A stretch of DNA of 21,947 bases from Kiloniellales bacterium (GTDB taxonomy: Bacteria; Pseudomonadota; Alphaproteobacteria; Kiloniellales; JAKSBE01): assembly GCA_030067055.1 (NCBI GenBank), contig JASJAL010000012.1, positions 1-21,947 on the forward strand. Direction: 5' to 3'. Shown here one piece after another: positions 1 through 6,799 of the stretch. The position numbers and the translations under genes are program-made. How positions within the stretch are numbered: the stretch's first letter is position 1; each line of letters opens with the position of its first letter. The notes under the pieces were generated by a model. The model was not told where the DNA came from. It worked only from the letters and a program-made list of their open reading frames with translations, and did no database searches.

Positions 1-654
1 GAGTTCGTGGCCCCGCTGTTCTCGATGATTCCCAGCGAGGCCTTCTCGCTGCAGTCGATCCAGCTCTTCCTGTCGCTGGTCCTGGTCGCCATGGCCTGCA
101 TCCTGATGGGCGCTGGGCTGCCGACCACCGCGCTCTACATCATGCTGGCCTCTGTCGCCCAGCCGGCCTTGGCGCAGCTCGGCGTGCCGGCCCTGGCCTC
201 GCACATGTTCGTGCTCTACTACGGCGTTATCTCGGAAATCACGCCACCGGTCTGCGCCTCGGCCTACGCGGCGGCCGGCATCGCCGGGGCCAATCCCTTC
301 CGCACCGGCATATCGGCCTTCACGCTGGGCATCGGCAAGCTGATGGTACCCATGGTCTTCGTCTACGCGCCGACCATGCTGATCGTGCTGCCGGAACACT
401 TCACCCTGGTGAGCTTCCTGCAGGTCGCCTTGACCTGCGCCTTCGGGATCTTCGCCATCGCCACCGCGGTGACCGGCTACTTCCTGGCGAACATGGGCGT
501 GCTCAGCCGCATCGTCATGGCGGTCGCCGGGCTGTTCCTGGTCGCGCCCAGCCTGAACTCCGACCTCCTGGCCCTGTTGATCGCCGCGCCCGTCGTGCTG
601 CTGCAGGTCTTGGCGCTGCGTCGCGCAGCCCCCGAAGCTGCGGCGGCCGACTGA
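1..654 (+). CDS. TRAP transporter permease, C-terminal part (5' end outside window)
   Basis: The reading frame is open from base 1 and stops with TGA at 652-654, giving 217 residues of a longer protein. It is almost entirely hydrophobic, with about six membrane segments. The stretch with GAGLPTTALYIMLA, followed by SEITPPVCASAYAAAGIAGA, is typical of DctM-type large permeases of TRAP transporters. The extra hydrophobic tail after the APTMLI segment (from about residue 135) resembles the fused 4TM-12TM permeases. TRAP systems import organic acids or zwitterions using an ion gradient and a periplasmic binding protein, which must lie upstream. The next gene starts one base after this stop, so the two are probably co-transcribed and translationally coupled. 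The substrate cannot be read from this fragment, but the neighbouring PLP enzyme makes an amino acid or amino-sulfonate plausible (inference). Confidence 0.88.
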   Translation, partial: EFVAPLFSMIPSEAFSLQSIQLFLSLVLVAMACILMGAGLPTTALYIMLASVAQPALAQLGVPALASHMFVLYYGVISEITPPVCASAYAAAGIAGANPFRTGISAFTLGIGKLMVPMVFVYAPTMLIVLPEHFTLVSFLQVALTCAFGIFAIATAVTGYFLANMGVLSRIVMAVAGLFLVAPSLNSDLLALLIAAPVVLLQVLALRRAAPEAAAAD

Positions 655-655
655 G

Positions 656-1693
656 GTGAGCGCGCCGCTCGGCAGGCTGGACAGCTTCCCCCGCGCCGCG
701 CTCGGGCATCTGCCCACGCCCCTCGAGGCGCTGCCCAACCTCAGCGCCGACGTCGGACGGCAGCTCTTCGTCAAGCGCGACGACTGCAGCGGCCTGGCCC
801 TCGGCGGCAACAAGGTCCGACAGCTCGAGTTCTACCTGGGCGAGGCATTGGCGCAAAAGGCGGACACGGTCCTGATCACCGGGGCCGTGCAGTCCAACTT
901 CGTGCGCCTGGCCGCGGCGGCGGCCTGCAAGCTGGGCCTGGCCTGCGAGGTCCAGCTGGAAGAGCGCGTGCCGGGCAAGGGTGAAACCTACCGGCAGTCG
1001 GGCAACGTGCTGCTGGACCAGTTGCTGGGTGCCAAGATCCATCACTATCCGGAGGGCGAGGACGAGGTCGGCGCCGACCGCCGGATCAACGAGATTGCCG
1101 AAGCGCTGAAAGGGGAGGGACGGCGGCCCTACGTGATTCCCCTGGCGCCCGGCCATCCGCCCCTGGGCGCCCTGGGCTACGTTGCCGCGGCGCGGGAGCT
1201 GCTGGCGCAGACCGAGGCGGCCGGGCTCGACTTCGACGAGATCGTCGTCGCGTCGGGCAGCGGCCACACCCATGCCGGCCTGCTGTTCGGCTTGCGTGCC
1301 CTCGGGTCCGCGGTGCCGGTCACCGGCATCTGCGTGCGCCGCGCCGCCGAGATCCAGCACCCGCGCATCGACCGCCGCTGCCAGGAGATCGCCGATCTGA
1401 TCGGCGCGCCGAACCCCGTCGCGGCGGCGGACATCGTTCTCGACGACCTGGACCTGGCGCCCGGCTATGGCCGGCTCAATCCGGCGCTGCGCGAGGCCGT
1501 CGCCCTGGCGGCGCGGCGGGAAGGCCTGCTGCTGGACCCCGTCTACACCGGCCGGTCCTTCGCCAGCCTGCTGCGCCGGGCGGCGGACCTGGCGGAGGGC
1601 GCCAGACTGCTTTTCGTCCACACCGGCGGCACGCCGGCGCTCTTCGCCTACCCGGAGGATTTCGGCGGCCCTGGTCAGGGGCGTCCGGCCTAG
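656..1693 (+). CDS. PLP-dependent D-cysteine desulfhydrase / cysteate sulfo-lyase / ACC deaminase family enzyme
   Basis: This is a 345-residue fold-type II PLP enzyme. The N-terminus (FPRAALGHLPTPLEAL) matches the family start. KRDDCSGLALGGNK carries the PLP-binding lysine, K53. QSNFVR (79-84) is the substrate and cofactor loop, LGALGYVAAARELL follows in the middle, and HTGGTPALFAY near the C-terminus is the usual glycine-rich end. The family includes D-cysteine desulfhydrase (pyruvate, H2S, ammonia), L-cysteate sulfo-lyase CuyA (pyruvate, sulfite, ammonia) and ACC deaminase. I cannot choose among these from sequence alone. Two departures are visible: the usual QSNHxR has Phe at the His position (F82), and the phosphate-side loop reads LAPGHPPLGALGYV rather than the common GGSNxxGxxGYV. 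The start is GTG at 656, one base after the TRAP permease stop, with only a weak Shine-Dalgarno, which suggests coupling. It probably degrades the transported compound. Confidence 0.85.
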   Translation: MSAPLGRLDSFPRAALGHLPTPLEALPNLSADVGRQLFVKRDDCSGLALGGNKVRQLEFYLGEALAQKADTVLITGAVQSNFVRLAAAAACKLGLACEVQLEERVPGKGETYRQSGNVLLDQLLGAKIHHYPEGEDEVGADRRINEIAEALKGEGRRPYVIPLAPGHPPLGALGYVAAARELLAQTEAAGLDFDEIVVASGSGHTHAGLLFGLRALGSAVPVTGICVRRAAEIQHPRIDRRCQEIADLIGAPNPVAAADIVLDDLDLAPGYGRLNPALREAVALAARREGLLLDPVYTGRSFASLLRRAADLAEGARLLFVHTGGTPALFAYPEDFGGPGQGRPA

Positions 1694-1706
1694 CTCTCGG
1701 ATTGGG

Positions 1707-1740
1707 CTAGTTATTTTTGGTTAAGCCCTAGTTGCTATAT
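1707..1740 (+). promoter_or_regulatory. Possible promoter region with a repeated CTAGTT
   Basis: The 79-bp gap before the small membrane protein is a short AT-rich island in GC-rich surroundings. CTAGTT occurs at 1707-1712 and again at 1728-1733, a 21-bp period, so both copies lie on the same DNA face. TATATT at 1736-1741 could be a -10 element, but no good -35 sits at the right distance. TTAA-N7-TTGC (1721-1735) partly resembles a CtrA half-site pair (TTAA-N7-TTAA), which would suit a chemotaxis gene but has two mismatches. Confidence 0.3.
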
Positions 1741-1772
1741 TCCGCGTCGTGAGGGCTTTGAAGGCGCAATCC

Positions 1773-2120
1773 ATGCGAAATCCGGATCGGACGTCCTGGC
1801 GCGGTCTGCTGCCGGCCGCCGGCGTTCTGTTGGTTGGGGTAATATTCCTGGCTGGCCTCACGGCCGCGCCCAAGTCATGGCGCGGGCAGCTGGCCCTGGT
1901 CTTCTCGCCGAGCGCGACGGCGGCCGAGGTGATGGCGGCGGTGGCCGGCTTGGGGGCCCGACTGGTGCGCCATGGCGGGCTCCGGAACCTGGTGGTGGTC
2001 AGCTTCGATCGCGAGACCTCCTTCGCGGAGCTTCGCCGCCACGGAGCTTGGCTCGCCTTGGATCCGGTCGTCATGGGCGCCTGCTCCGTGCTGGCTGCGG
2101 AACCGCGGGTCGACGCGTGA
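1773..2120 (+). CDS. Small signal-anchored protein of unknown function
   Basis: This is a 115-residue protein. ATG 1773 is preferred over the in-frame GTG at 1749 because GAAGG lies at suitable spacing before it and the protein then starts with a short basic segment. Residues about 11-30 form one hydrophobic helix, with Arg/Lys before it, so the remaining ~85 residues should lie on the periplasmic side. That part alternates predicted strand and helix ([50 protein letters not shown]), compatible with a small ferredoxin-like alpha/beta fold, and ends in a conserved-looking [10 protein letters not shown] do not recognise a characterised family. It ends 17 bases before the chemoreceptor start, so co-transcription is likely. 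A role as partner of that receptor is a guess. Confidence 0.72.
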   Translation: MRNPDRTSWRGLLPAAGVLLVGVIFLAGLTAAPKSWRGQLALVFSPSATAAEVMAAVAGLGARLVRHGGLRNLVVVSFDRETSFAELRRHGAWLALDPVVMGACSVLAAEPRVDA

Positions 2121-2137
2121 ACCCGGGGCAGGAAAAG

Positions 2138-3595
2138 ATGGCGATCCTGGACCAGATACGGCGGAGCGTTGCCGACTGCTTGGCCGTCTTCATCGGTCTG
2201 CACGTCTTCATCGTTGCCGGCCTTGCCCTTCTCCTGGGCGTGGGCTGGCTGCTGCCGACCCTCGGCGCCGCAGCGCTCGGGGCGGCCATGCTCGCCGCTT
2301 GGCGCTATGACCGGGGCGGACAGCAAAGCCGCCATGTCAGTGCCGTCGCCCTGATGCTGATCGTGGGGCTGCTGGTCTACCTGTTCCGCGGGCACCCCTG
2401 GCAGATCGACGTCCACATGTACTTCTTCGCCTGCCTGGCAATCCTCGCGGCCTATTGCGACTGGCGGGCGATCGCCCTGGGCACCGCAACGGTGGCCTTG
2501 CATCACCTGGTCCTGAACTTCGTTCTGCCGGCCGCGGTCTTTCCGGACGGTGCCGACGTCTTTCGGGTCGTCCTTCACGCCGTGATCGTGGTCCTCGAGG
2601 CGGCGACCCTGATCTGGTTGTCGGCCAAGCTGGTCACGGCCTTCCAGCGGTCCGAGGCGGCGGTCGAGGCCGCACGCCAGGCCGAGCGGGAGGCCGCGCG
2701 CCTCGGCGAGGAGCAGCAGCAAGCCGAACGCCGCGCTGCGGAAGACAAGCGGCGCAGCTTGGCGGTCCTTGCCGAAGACCTGGAAGGCGAGGTCGGTCAG
2801 GCTGTGGCGGCGATCACGGAACGGGTCTCGCTGCTCAGGCAGCGCGCCCAGGGGATGTCCGAGACGGCCCATAAATCGCGGGCCCAGAGCGATACCGCGG
2901 GCGCCCGCACGGACGAAGCGACCGCCAATACGGAGACGGTCGCCGCCGCCACCTTGGAACTCAGCGCCTCGATCTCCGAGATCGCCCAGCAGATGGCCCA
3001 TTCGCGCAAGGTCTCCGAGGGTGCGGTGCGGACCGCGGAGGCGACCGACGCGACGGTGCAGGACCTCGTCGCCGCCGCCGAGAAGATCGGCCAGGTGACC
3101 GGCCTGATCTCGGAAATCGCGGAGCAGACGAACCTGCTGGCCTTGAACGCCACGATCGAGGCGGCCCGCGCCGGCGAGGCGGGCAAGGGTTTCGCCGTGG
3201 TCGCCTCCGAGGTCAAATCGCTGGCCAATCAGACCGCCAAGGCCACGGACGAGATCTCGCAGGAGATCAACAACATGCAATCGGTTTCCTCGGGCGCGGC
3301 CAGGGCGATCGGCGATATCGTGAAGACCATCGAGGAGATGCGGGAAGTCTCGACCACGATCGCGGCGGCCGTCGACGAGCAGTCGGCCGCGGTTCGGGAA
3401 ATCGAGAGAAGCACCAACCTCGCCGCCGAAGGAACCAGGGCGGCCGGCCAGGAGGTCAAGGCGCTCGGGGGCGCCGTCGCGACGACCGAGGCGGCGGCCC
3501 AGGACATCGCCGATGCCGCCGACAGCGTTCACCGGGACGTCGAAGGCCTCAACGGCGAGGTTGCCAAGTTCCTGACCCAGGTCCGCACCTCCTGA
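2138..3595 (+). CDS. Methyl-accepting chemotaxis protein with a six-helix membrane sensor
   Basis: This is a 485-residue chemoreceptor. ATG 2138 has GGAAAAG just upstream; longer readings of the frame overlap the previous gene and are rejected. Residues 14-165 form about six membrane helices with short loops and no large periplasmic domain, so the stimulus is probably sensed in or at the membrane. This region contains D91, H93 (DVHMYFF), H122-H123 (ALHHLVLNF) and H147 ([10 protein letters not shown]). A charged coiled coil (about 166-230) leads to the cytoplasmic signalling domain, whose tip [19 protein letters not shown] and following [15 protein letters not shown] are unmistakable; this region binds CheA and CheW. 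I see no clear HAMP domain and no C-terminal CheR/CheB-docking pentapeptide. The known role of the family is control of CheA kinase activity; the ligand is unknown. Confidence 0.93.
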   Translation: MAILDQIRRSVADCLAVFIGLHVFIVAGLALLLGVGWLLPTLGAAALGAAMLAAWRYDRGGQQSRHVSAVALMLIVGLLVYLFRGHPWQIDVHMYFFACLAILAAYCDWRAIALGTATVALHHLVLNFVLPAAVFPDGADVFRVVLHAVIVVLEAATLIWLSAKLVTAFQRSEAAVEAARQAEREAARLGEEQQQAERRAAEDKRRSLAVLAEDLEGEVGQAVAAITERVSLLRQRAQGMSETAHKSRAQSDTAGARTDEATANTETVAAATLELSASISEIAQQMAHSRKVSEGAVRTAEATDATVQDLVAAAEKIGQVTGLISEIAEQTNLLALNATIEAARAGEAGKGFAVVASEVKSLANQTAKATDEISQEINNMQSVSSGAARAIGDIVKTIEEMREVSTTIAAAVDEQSAAVREIERSTNLAAEGTRAAGQEVKALGGAVATTEAAAQDIADAADSVHRDVEGLNGEVAKFLTQVRTS

Positions 3596-3651
3596 CGCGC
3601 CCGGTGCGTCCGGGGCGCGTCAGGGCCTCATCCGAGCATCAACGCCCTGAC
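3594..3651. terminator. Two overlapping hairpins between convergent genes
   Basis: The first hairpin pairs GACGCGCCC (3594-3602) with GGGCGCGTC (3613-3621) and begins inside the chemoreceptor stop codon. The second pairs GTCAGGGC (3619-3626) with GCCCTGAC (3644-3651). Both are perfect, but they share bases 3619-3621, so they compete. The genes on either side converge (plus strand ends 3595, minus strand ends 3666), so a bidirectional terminator is the natural reading. Neither has a clean T-tract. Confidence 0.5.
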
Positions 3652-3665
3652 CGCAGCGCCAGCGC

Positions 3666-4568
3666 TCACCCGCCGTCGCTCTCCGAGGCGACCTCGTGGT
3701 TGGCCATGATCTCCAGGGCCCGGACGATGGCCGAATGGTCCCACCCGGCGCCGCCGTTGGCCGTGCAGGCGTTGAACAGCTCCTGGGCGTTGGCGGTGTT
3801 GGGCAGGCTGACCCCGAGGGACTTGGCGCCCTGGAGCGCAAGGTTCAGGTCCTTCTGGTGGAGCTCGATGCGGAAGCCTGGGTCGAAGGTGCGCTTGTAC
3901 ATGCGCTCGCCGTGGACCTCGAGGATTCGCGAGGACGCCAGGCCGCCCATCAGGGCCTGGCGCACCTTGGCCGGATCGGCGCCCGCCTTGGAGGCGAAGA
4001 CCAGGGCCTCGGCCACCGCCTCAATGGTCAGGGCAACCACGATCTGGTTGGCGACCTTGGTGGTCTGGCCGACCCCGCTGCCACCGACCAGGGTGATGTT
4101 CTTGCCCATCAGCTCGAAGATCGGCGTCGCCCTTTCGAAGGCGGCTTGCTTGCCGCCGACCATGATGGTCAGGGAAGCCGCCTTGGCACCGACCTGGCCG
4201 CCGGAGACCGGGGCATCCAGGTAGTCGCAGCCCAGCGCCTCGATGCGGGCGGCGAAGTCCACGGTCGCAATCGGCGAGATCGAGCTCATGTCGATCACCA
4301 GCTTGCCGCTCGACAGGCCTTCGGCAACGCCTTTGTCGCCGAAGAGCACGGCTTCGACCTGCGGCGTGTCCGGCACCATGATGATGATAACCTCAGCCGC
4401 GGCCGCGACCTCCCGGGCCGAATCGAGCAGGACAAGGCCCTTGTCGAGCAGCTCCTGGGCCGGCGGCGTGCGGTGGCTCGCCGTGACCACTTCGTGCCCG
4501 CCGTCGAGCAGGTGCCCGGCCATGGGCCGACCCATGATTCCCAGGCCGATGAATCCGATCTTCGCCAT
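3666..4568 (-). CDS. glxR: 2-hydroxy-3-oxopropionate (tartronate semialdehyde) reductase
   Basis: This 300-residue protein belongs to the 3-hydroxyisobutyrate dehydrogenase superfamily and has the usual length. The NAD(P)-binding motif GFIGLGIMG lies at 5-13, the substrate loop DAPVSGG at 118-124, and the catalytic lysine K171 with following asparagine in GQTTKVANQ. The family members closest in style (GlxR/GarR) reduce tartronate semialdehyde to D-glycerate. The assignment is strengthened by the gene just upstream, hydroxypyruvate isomerase, which supplies the same semialdehyde. The start ATG (4566-4568) has AGGAGT about 12 bases upstream, and the intergenic gap is 29 bp, so the two form an operon. 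Glyoxylate carboligase, the usual third member, is not in the window. A sibling of this superfamily lies at 19713-20615 with a different substrate loop. Confidence 0.9.
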   Translation of the reverse strand: MAKIGFIGLGIMGRPMAGHLLDGGHEVVTASHRTPPAQELLDKGLVLLDSAREVAAAAEVIIIMVPDTPQVEAVLFGDKGVAEGLSSGKLVIDMSSISPIATVDFAARIEALGCDYLDAPVSGGQVGAKAASLTIMVGGKQAAFERATPIFELMGKNITLVGGSGVGQTTKVANQIVVALTIEAVAEALVFASKAGADPAKVRQALMGGLASSRILEVHGERMYKRTFDPGFRIELHQKDLNLALQGAKSLGVSLPNTANAQELFNACTANGGAGWDHSAIVRALEIMANHEVASESDGG

Positions 4569-4597
4569 GTTGCTTTGTTCTACTCCTGTTGATGGGC

Positions 4598-5395
4598 TCA
4601 GGCCGCAGCCTGGCCGTCGTTCTTGTAGGGCGCGAACCAGCCGAGTCCTTCGGCCGTGGTGGTCGCCGGTTTGTACTCGCAGCCGATCCAGCCGTCGTAG
4701 CCGATCCGGTCAAGGTGCTCGAAGAGGAAGGGATAGTTGATCTCCCCCGTGCCCGGTTCGTGACGGCCCGGCGTGTCGGCCAGCTGCAGGTGCGCGATCT
4801 TGTCGAGGCAGGCCTCGAGGGTCGGGGCCAGATCGCCCTCCATGATTTGCATGTGATAGATGTCGTACTGGAAGAAGAGGTTGTCGGACCCGACTTCGTC
4901 GATGATCTCCAGCGCCTGGCGCGAGGTGTTCAGGTAGAAGCCTGGCATGTCGCGGGTGTTGATCGCCTCGATCAGTACCCTGATCCCGGCACCACCGGCC
5001 TTTTCGGCGGCGTAGCGCAGGTTCTCGACGTAGGTCCGGCGCAGGGCCGCCGGGTCGGCGTTATCGGGAACCAGGCCGGCCATGCAGTGGAGCTGGCCGC
5101 AGCCCAGCGCCTTTGCGTAGTCGATGGCGGTCTCGACTCCGGCGCGAAAATCCGCCACGCGCCCGGGCAAGATCGCCATGCCGCGCTCGCCGGCCTCCCA
5201 GTCGCCCGGCGGCATGTTGAACAGGACTTGAGTCAGGCCGGCCTGGGACAGCCGCTCGGCCAGCTCCGCCTTGTCCCAGGCGTAGGGAAAGAGGTACTCG
5301 ACCCCGCTGAAGCCGGCCTCGGCGGCGGCATCGAAGCGGTCGAGGAAATCGACCTCGTTGAACATCATCGACAGGTTGGCCGCGAACTTGGGCAT
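4598..5395 (-). CDS. hyi: Hydroxypyruvate isomerase
   Basis: This is a 265-residue cytosolic TIM-barrel sugar isomerase (xylose isomerase-like AP endonuclease fold). The start is ATG 5393-5395, with a strong GAGGAGG ahead of it; the protein then begins MPKFAANLSMMF as in other Hyi proteins. The longer frame reaching 5458 lacks support. Visible family marks are FSGVEYLFPYAWD near residue 30, NMPPGDWEAGERGMA, the metal/catalytic glutamates in LIEAINTRDMPGFYL and GWIGCEYKP, and HLQLADTPGRHEPGTGEI. Hyi interconverts hydroxypyruvate and tartronate semialdehyde, feeding the reductase encoded 29 bp downstream on the same strand and linking glyoxylate, hydroxypyruvate and D-glycerate. The nearest promoter should lie in the 190 bp between 5396 and 5585, where I see no convincing -35/-10 pair. 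Confidence 0.93.
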   Translation of the reverse strand: MPKFAANLSMMFNEVDFLDRFDAAAEAGFSGVEYLFPYAWDKAELAERLSQAGLTQVLFNMPPGDWEAGERGMAILPGRVADFRAGVETAIDYAKALGCGQLHCMAGLVPDNADPAALRRTYVENLRYAAEKAGGAGIRVLIEAINTRDMPGFYLNTSRQALEIIDEVGSDNLFFQYDIYHMQIMEGDLAPTLEACLDKIAHLQLADTPGRHEPGTGEINYPFLFEHLDRIGYDGWIGCEYKPATTTAEGLGWFAPYKNDGQAAA

Positions 5396-5585
5396 CTGCC
5401 TTCCTCCTCTGCTAGGCGACCAGCTTCTTTTCGGCCGGGGCCCGGAGTCAACGCTCAAGCTGGCTCGAGCGCCTTGTTCCGGGCGTCAGCCTCGGTGCCG
5501 CCGCTCCCGATTGCGACTGGCAGCGGGGCTCGGCAATGAGCTCGCAGGCGACGCCGGGATCCAGGCCCGGTGACGGCGGCAAAGA
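5396..5585. other. Noncoding gap between two minus-strand genes
   Basis: These 190 bp hold the hyi ribosome binding site (revcomp of 5401-5409) at the left end. Near the right end is a short GC dyad of the CCGGG...CCCGG type, which might end transcription of the VOC-family gene. I see no gene here; open frames crossing it are read-through of neighbouring coding sequence in the wrong frame. Confidence 0.5.
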
Positions 5586-5990
5586 TCAGGTCACCCAGGG
5601 ATCGTAGCTGCCGAAGTTCCAGAGGTGGCCTTCGGGGTCGCGGCAGGAGAAGTGGCGCCCGCCGTAGTCCTCGTCCCGGATCGGCATGACGATCTCGGCA
5701 CCGGCGGCCTTGGCCTTGGCGTAGACCGCGTCCGCGTCCGCTACGACGACATAGGGGCTCTGGGTCGTGCCGCCCAGCCCGGCCGGCGTTCCCTGGAGCT
5801 GATCGAAGGCATCGTGCCGCGCCGTTCCCAGCATGATCATCCCGGCGCCGAGGGTCAGCTGGGCGTGGGCGATGCCGCCGCTGCCGTCCTCGACCACGAA
5901 GTGGCGCGCGAAGCCGAAGGTCTCGCAGAGCCAGTCGATCATCTGCGGGGCGTTCCGATAGCGCAGGGTGGGAATGACGGTGCTGCTCAT
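5586..5990 (-). CDS. VOC-superfamily (glyoxalase/PhnB-like) protein
   Basis: This is a 134-residue protein. ATG 5988-5990 is chosen because AAGGAGG sits directly upstream; the extra 30 residues of the longer frame look non-native. The chain shows two betaalphabetabetabeta halves: an N-terminal VIPTLRYRNAPQMIDWLCETFGF with a bulky FEAxGF-type helix, then GGIAHAQLTLGAGMIMLG, and a C-terminal half ending RDPEGHLWNFGSYDPW, a hallmark of glyoxalase/bleomycin-resistance/dioxygenase fold proteins. H and E residues in HAQL and DPEGH are candidate metal ligands. Members range from metalloenzymes to drug-binding proteins, so no reaction is assigned. It diverges from the NIPSNAP-family gene at 6157 across a 166-bp region. 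Confidence 0.85.
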   Translation of the reverse strand: MSSTVIPTLRYRNAPQMIDWLCETFGFARHFVVEDGSGGIAHAQLTLGAGMIMLGTARHDAFDQLQGTPAGLGGTTQSPYVVVADADAVYAKAKAAGAEIVMPIRDEDYGGRHFSCRDPEGHLWNFGSYDPWVT

Positions 5991-6081
5991 GACGGCCTCC
6001 TTGCGTCCCGTCAGCTTGCCTCCGCCAGCGGGCTTTGTCTCCCGAGTCCTTGCAACGCAGCAGACTGAAGCTGCGATCATA

Positions 6082-6108
6082 TTTCGATGCTAAGCGAAAC
6101 GTATACGT
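6082..6108. promoter_or_regulatory. Candidate operator between divergent VOC and NIPSNAP genes
   Basis: TTTCG (6082-6086) and CGAAA (6095-6099) form an inverted repeat with an 8-bp spacer. This is immediately followed by the perfect 10-bp palindrome ACGTATACGT (6099-6108). Both sit in the only AT-rich part of the 166-bp divergent intergenic region, where a shared regulator would act. No regulator gene is adjacent, so the binding protein is unknown. Confidence 0.4.
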
Positions 6109-6156
6109 GCTGGAATGGCATAGGCTTTCGGGCATCCCGACACCCAGGAGGCTTCC

Positions 6157-6468
6157 ATGACCGTCACCTGCTGCATCCGCTATCAGCTCGATCCCTTCAA
6201 GCGTGACGCCTTCGAGGCCTACGCCCGAAACTGGCGCACTATCATCCCGCGCTGCGGCGGAGACCTGCTCGGCTATTTCCTGCCGCACGAGGGCACCAAC
6301 GACATTGCCGTCGCCTTGATCTCCTTCGAGAGCCTGGCGGCCTACGAGGCCTACAGGGTCAGGCTCAAGGCCGATACCGAGGGTGCCGCCAACTTCCGCT
6401 TCGCCGAGGAGGAGCGCTTTATCCTGCGCGAGGAGCGAACTTTCCTGCGCCCGGCATTCGAACGCTGA
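6157..6468 (+). CDS. NIPSNAP-family protein
   Basis: This is a 103-residue dimeric alpha+beta barrel (ferredoxin-like) protein. Its N-terminus reads [20 protein letters not shown], followed by [22 protein letters not shown], the spacing typical of bacterial NIPSNAP proteins. A C-terminal part ([18 protein letters not shown]) completes the fold. The length is normal for the family. The ATG at 6157 has CAGGAGG seven bases upstream, a strong site. Bacterial members have no agreed function; related folds are small monooxygenases or binding proteins. The head-to-head arrangement with the VOC-family gene suggests common control. Confidence 0.85.
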   Translation: MTVTCCIRYQLDPFKRDAFEAYARNWRTIIPRCGGDLLGYFLPHEGTNDIAVALISFESLAAYEAYRVRLKADTEGAANFRFAEEERFILREERTFLRPAFER

Positions 6469-6511
6469 AGCTCTTCAGCCAGACCCTCGCAGGCCGGGCT
6501 CGCCTGCCCGG
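6464..6511 (+). terminator. Hairpins after the NIPSNAP gene
   Basis: GCTGAAG (6464-6470) and CTTCAGC (6473-6479) form a perfect dyad overlapping the stop codon. Downstream, CCGGGC (6494-6499) pairs with GCCCGG (6506-6511) across a 6-base loop. An alternative GCAGGC/GCCTGC pairing overlaps it. No T-tract follows, so termination is likely but not certain. Confidence 0.4.
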
Positions 6512-6743
6512 TCTATGGCGAGTTTGGTCGCCGTCCCCAACCGATCCGGTCGCTAGTTCCTTTCAGTAGATTTTCATCTTGCCGACAGGGACCGTTAATC
6601 GACCGGTCAGGCAGGTCTCATCCCGATCCGCGATGCTGTTAACCACCGAGGCGCCGGCGAATCCCGCCGTGGCCCCGGAGGCCCGAAGGCGCTGGATCGG
6701 GGATCTGACAGCCCCGACCCGAAAACGACGACAGGCCGGAGAA
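6512..6743. other. Noncoding leader region without recognised gene
   Basis: This stretch upstream of the P-loop NTPase gene has no gene I can support. It contains a 37-codon ATG frame (6633-6746) with no ribosome binding site. Its base composition is less GC-rich around 6555-6600. It probably carries the promoter of the four-gene cluster, though I could not pick out a convincing -35/-10 pair. Confidence 0.4.
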
Positions 6744-6773
6744 TAGAACGCTGCTTGTCCCGTTCTAGGGACA
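6744..6773 (+). promoter_or_regulatory. Two interleaved inverted repeats before the P-loop NTPase gene
   Basis: TAGAACG (6744-6750) and CGTTCTA (6761-6767) are a perfect 7-bp inverted repeat with a 10-bp spacer. Interleaved with it, TGTCCC (6756-6761) and GGGACA (6768-6773) are a perfect 6-bp inverted repeat with a 6-bp spacer. They share bases and cannot pair at the same time. The element ends 26 bases before the chosen start codon, so it could be a repressor operator or a switchable leader RNA. Confidence 0.5.
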
Positions 6774-6799
6774 TGGCACCTGCGATGGAGGGGACGGAC

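Noticed and set aside
1721..1735. CtrA site before the chemotaxis pair
   Set aside because: TTAA-N7-TTGC has two mismatches to the full TTAA-N7-TTAA, too weak to call on its own.
1721..3532. Long open frame on the minus strand opposite the chemoreceptor
   Set aside because: It is Gly/Arg/Asp-rich with no domain, and lies wholly opposite two well-supported genes; it is a mirror of their codon bias.
5396..6288. Larger minus-strand frame spanning the VOC gene region
   Set aside because: It runs in the wrong frame relative to the VOC gene, which has a strong ribosome site and a recognisable fold.
6633..6746. 37-codon ATG frame upstream of the four-gene cluster, a tempting peptide precursor
   Set aside because: It has no ribosome binding site, an Arg/Pro/Ala-rich composition typical of chance frames in GC-rich DNA, and no recognisable leader/core layout.
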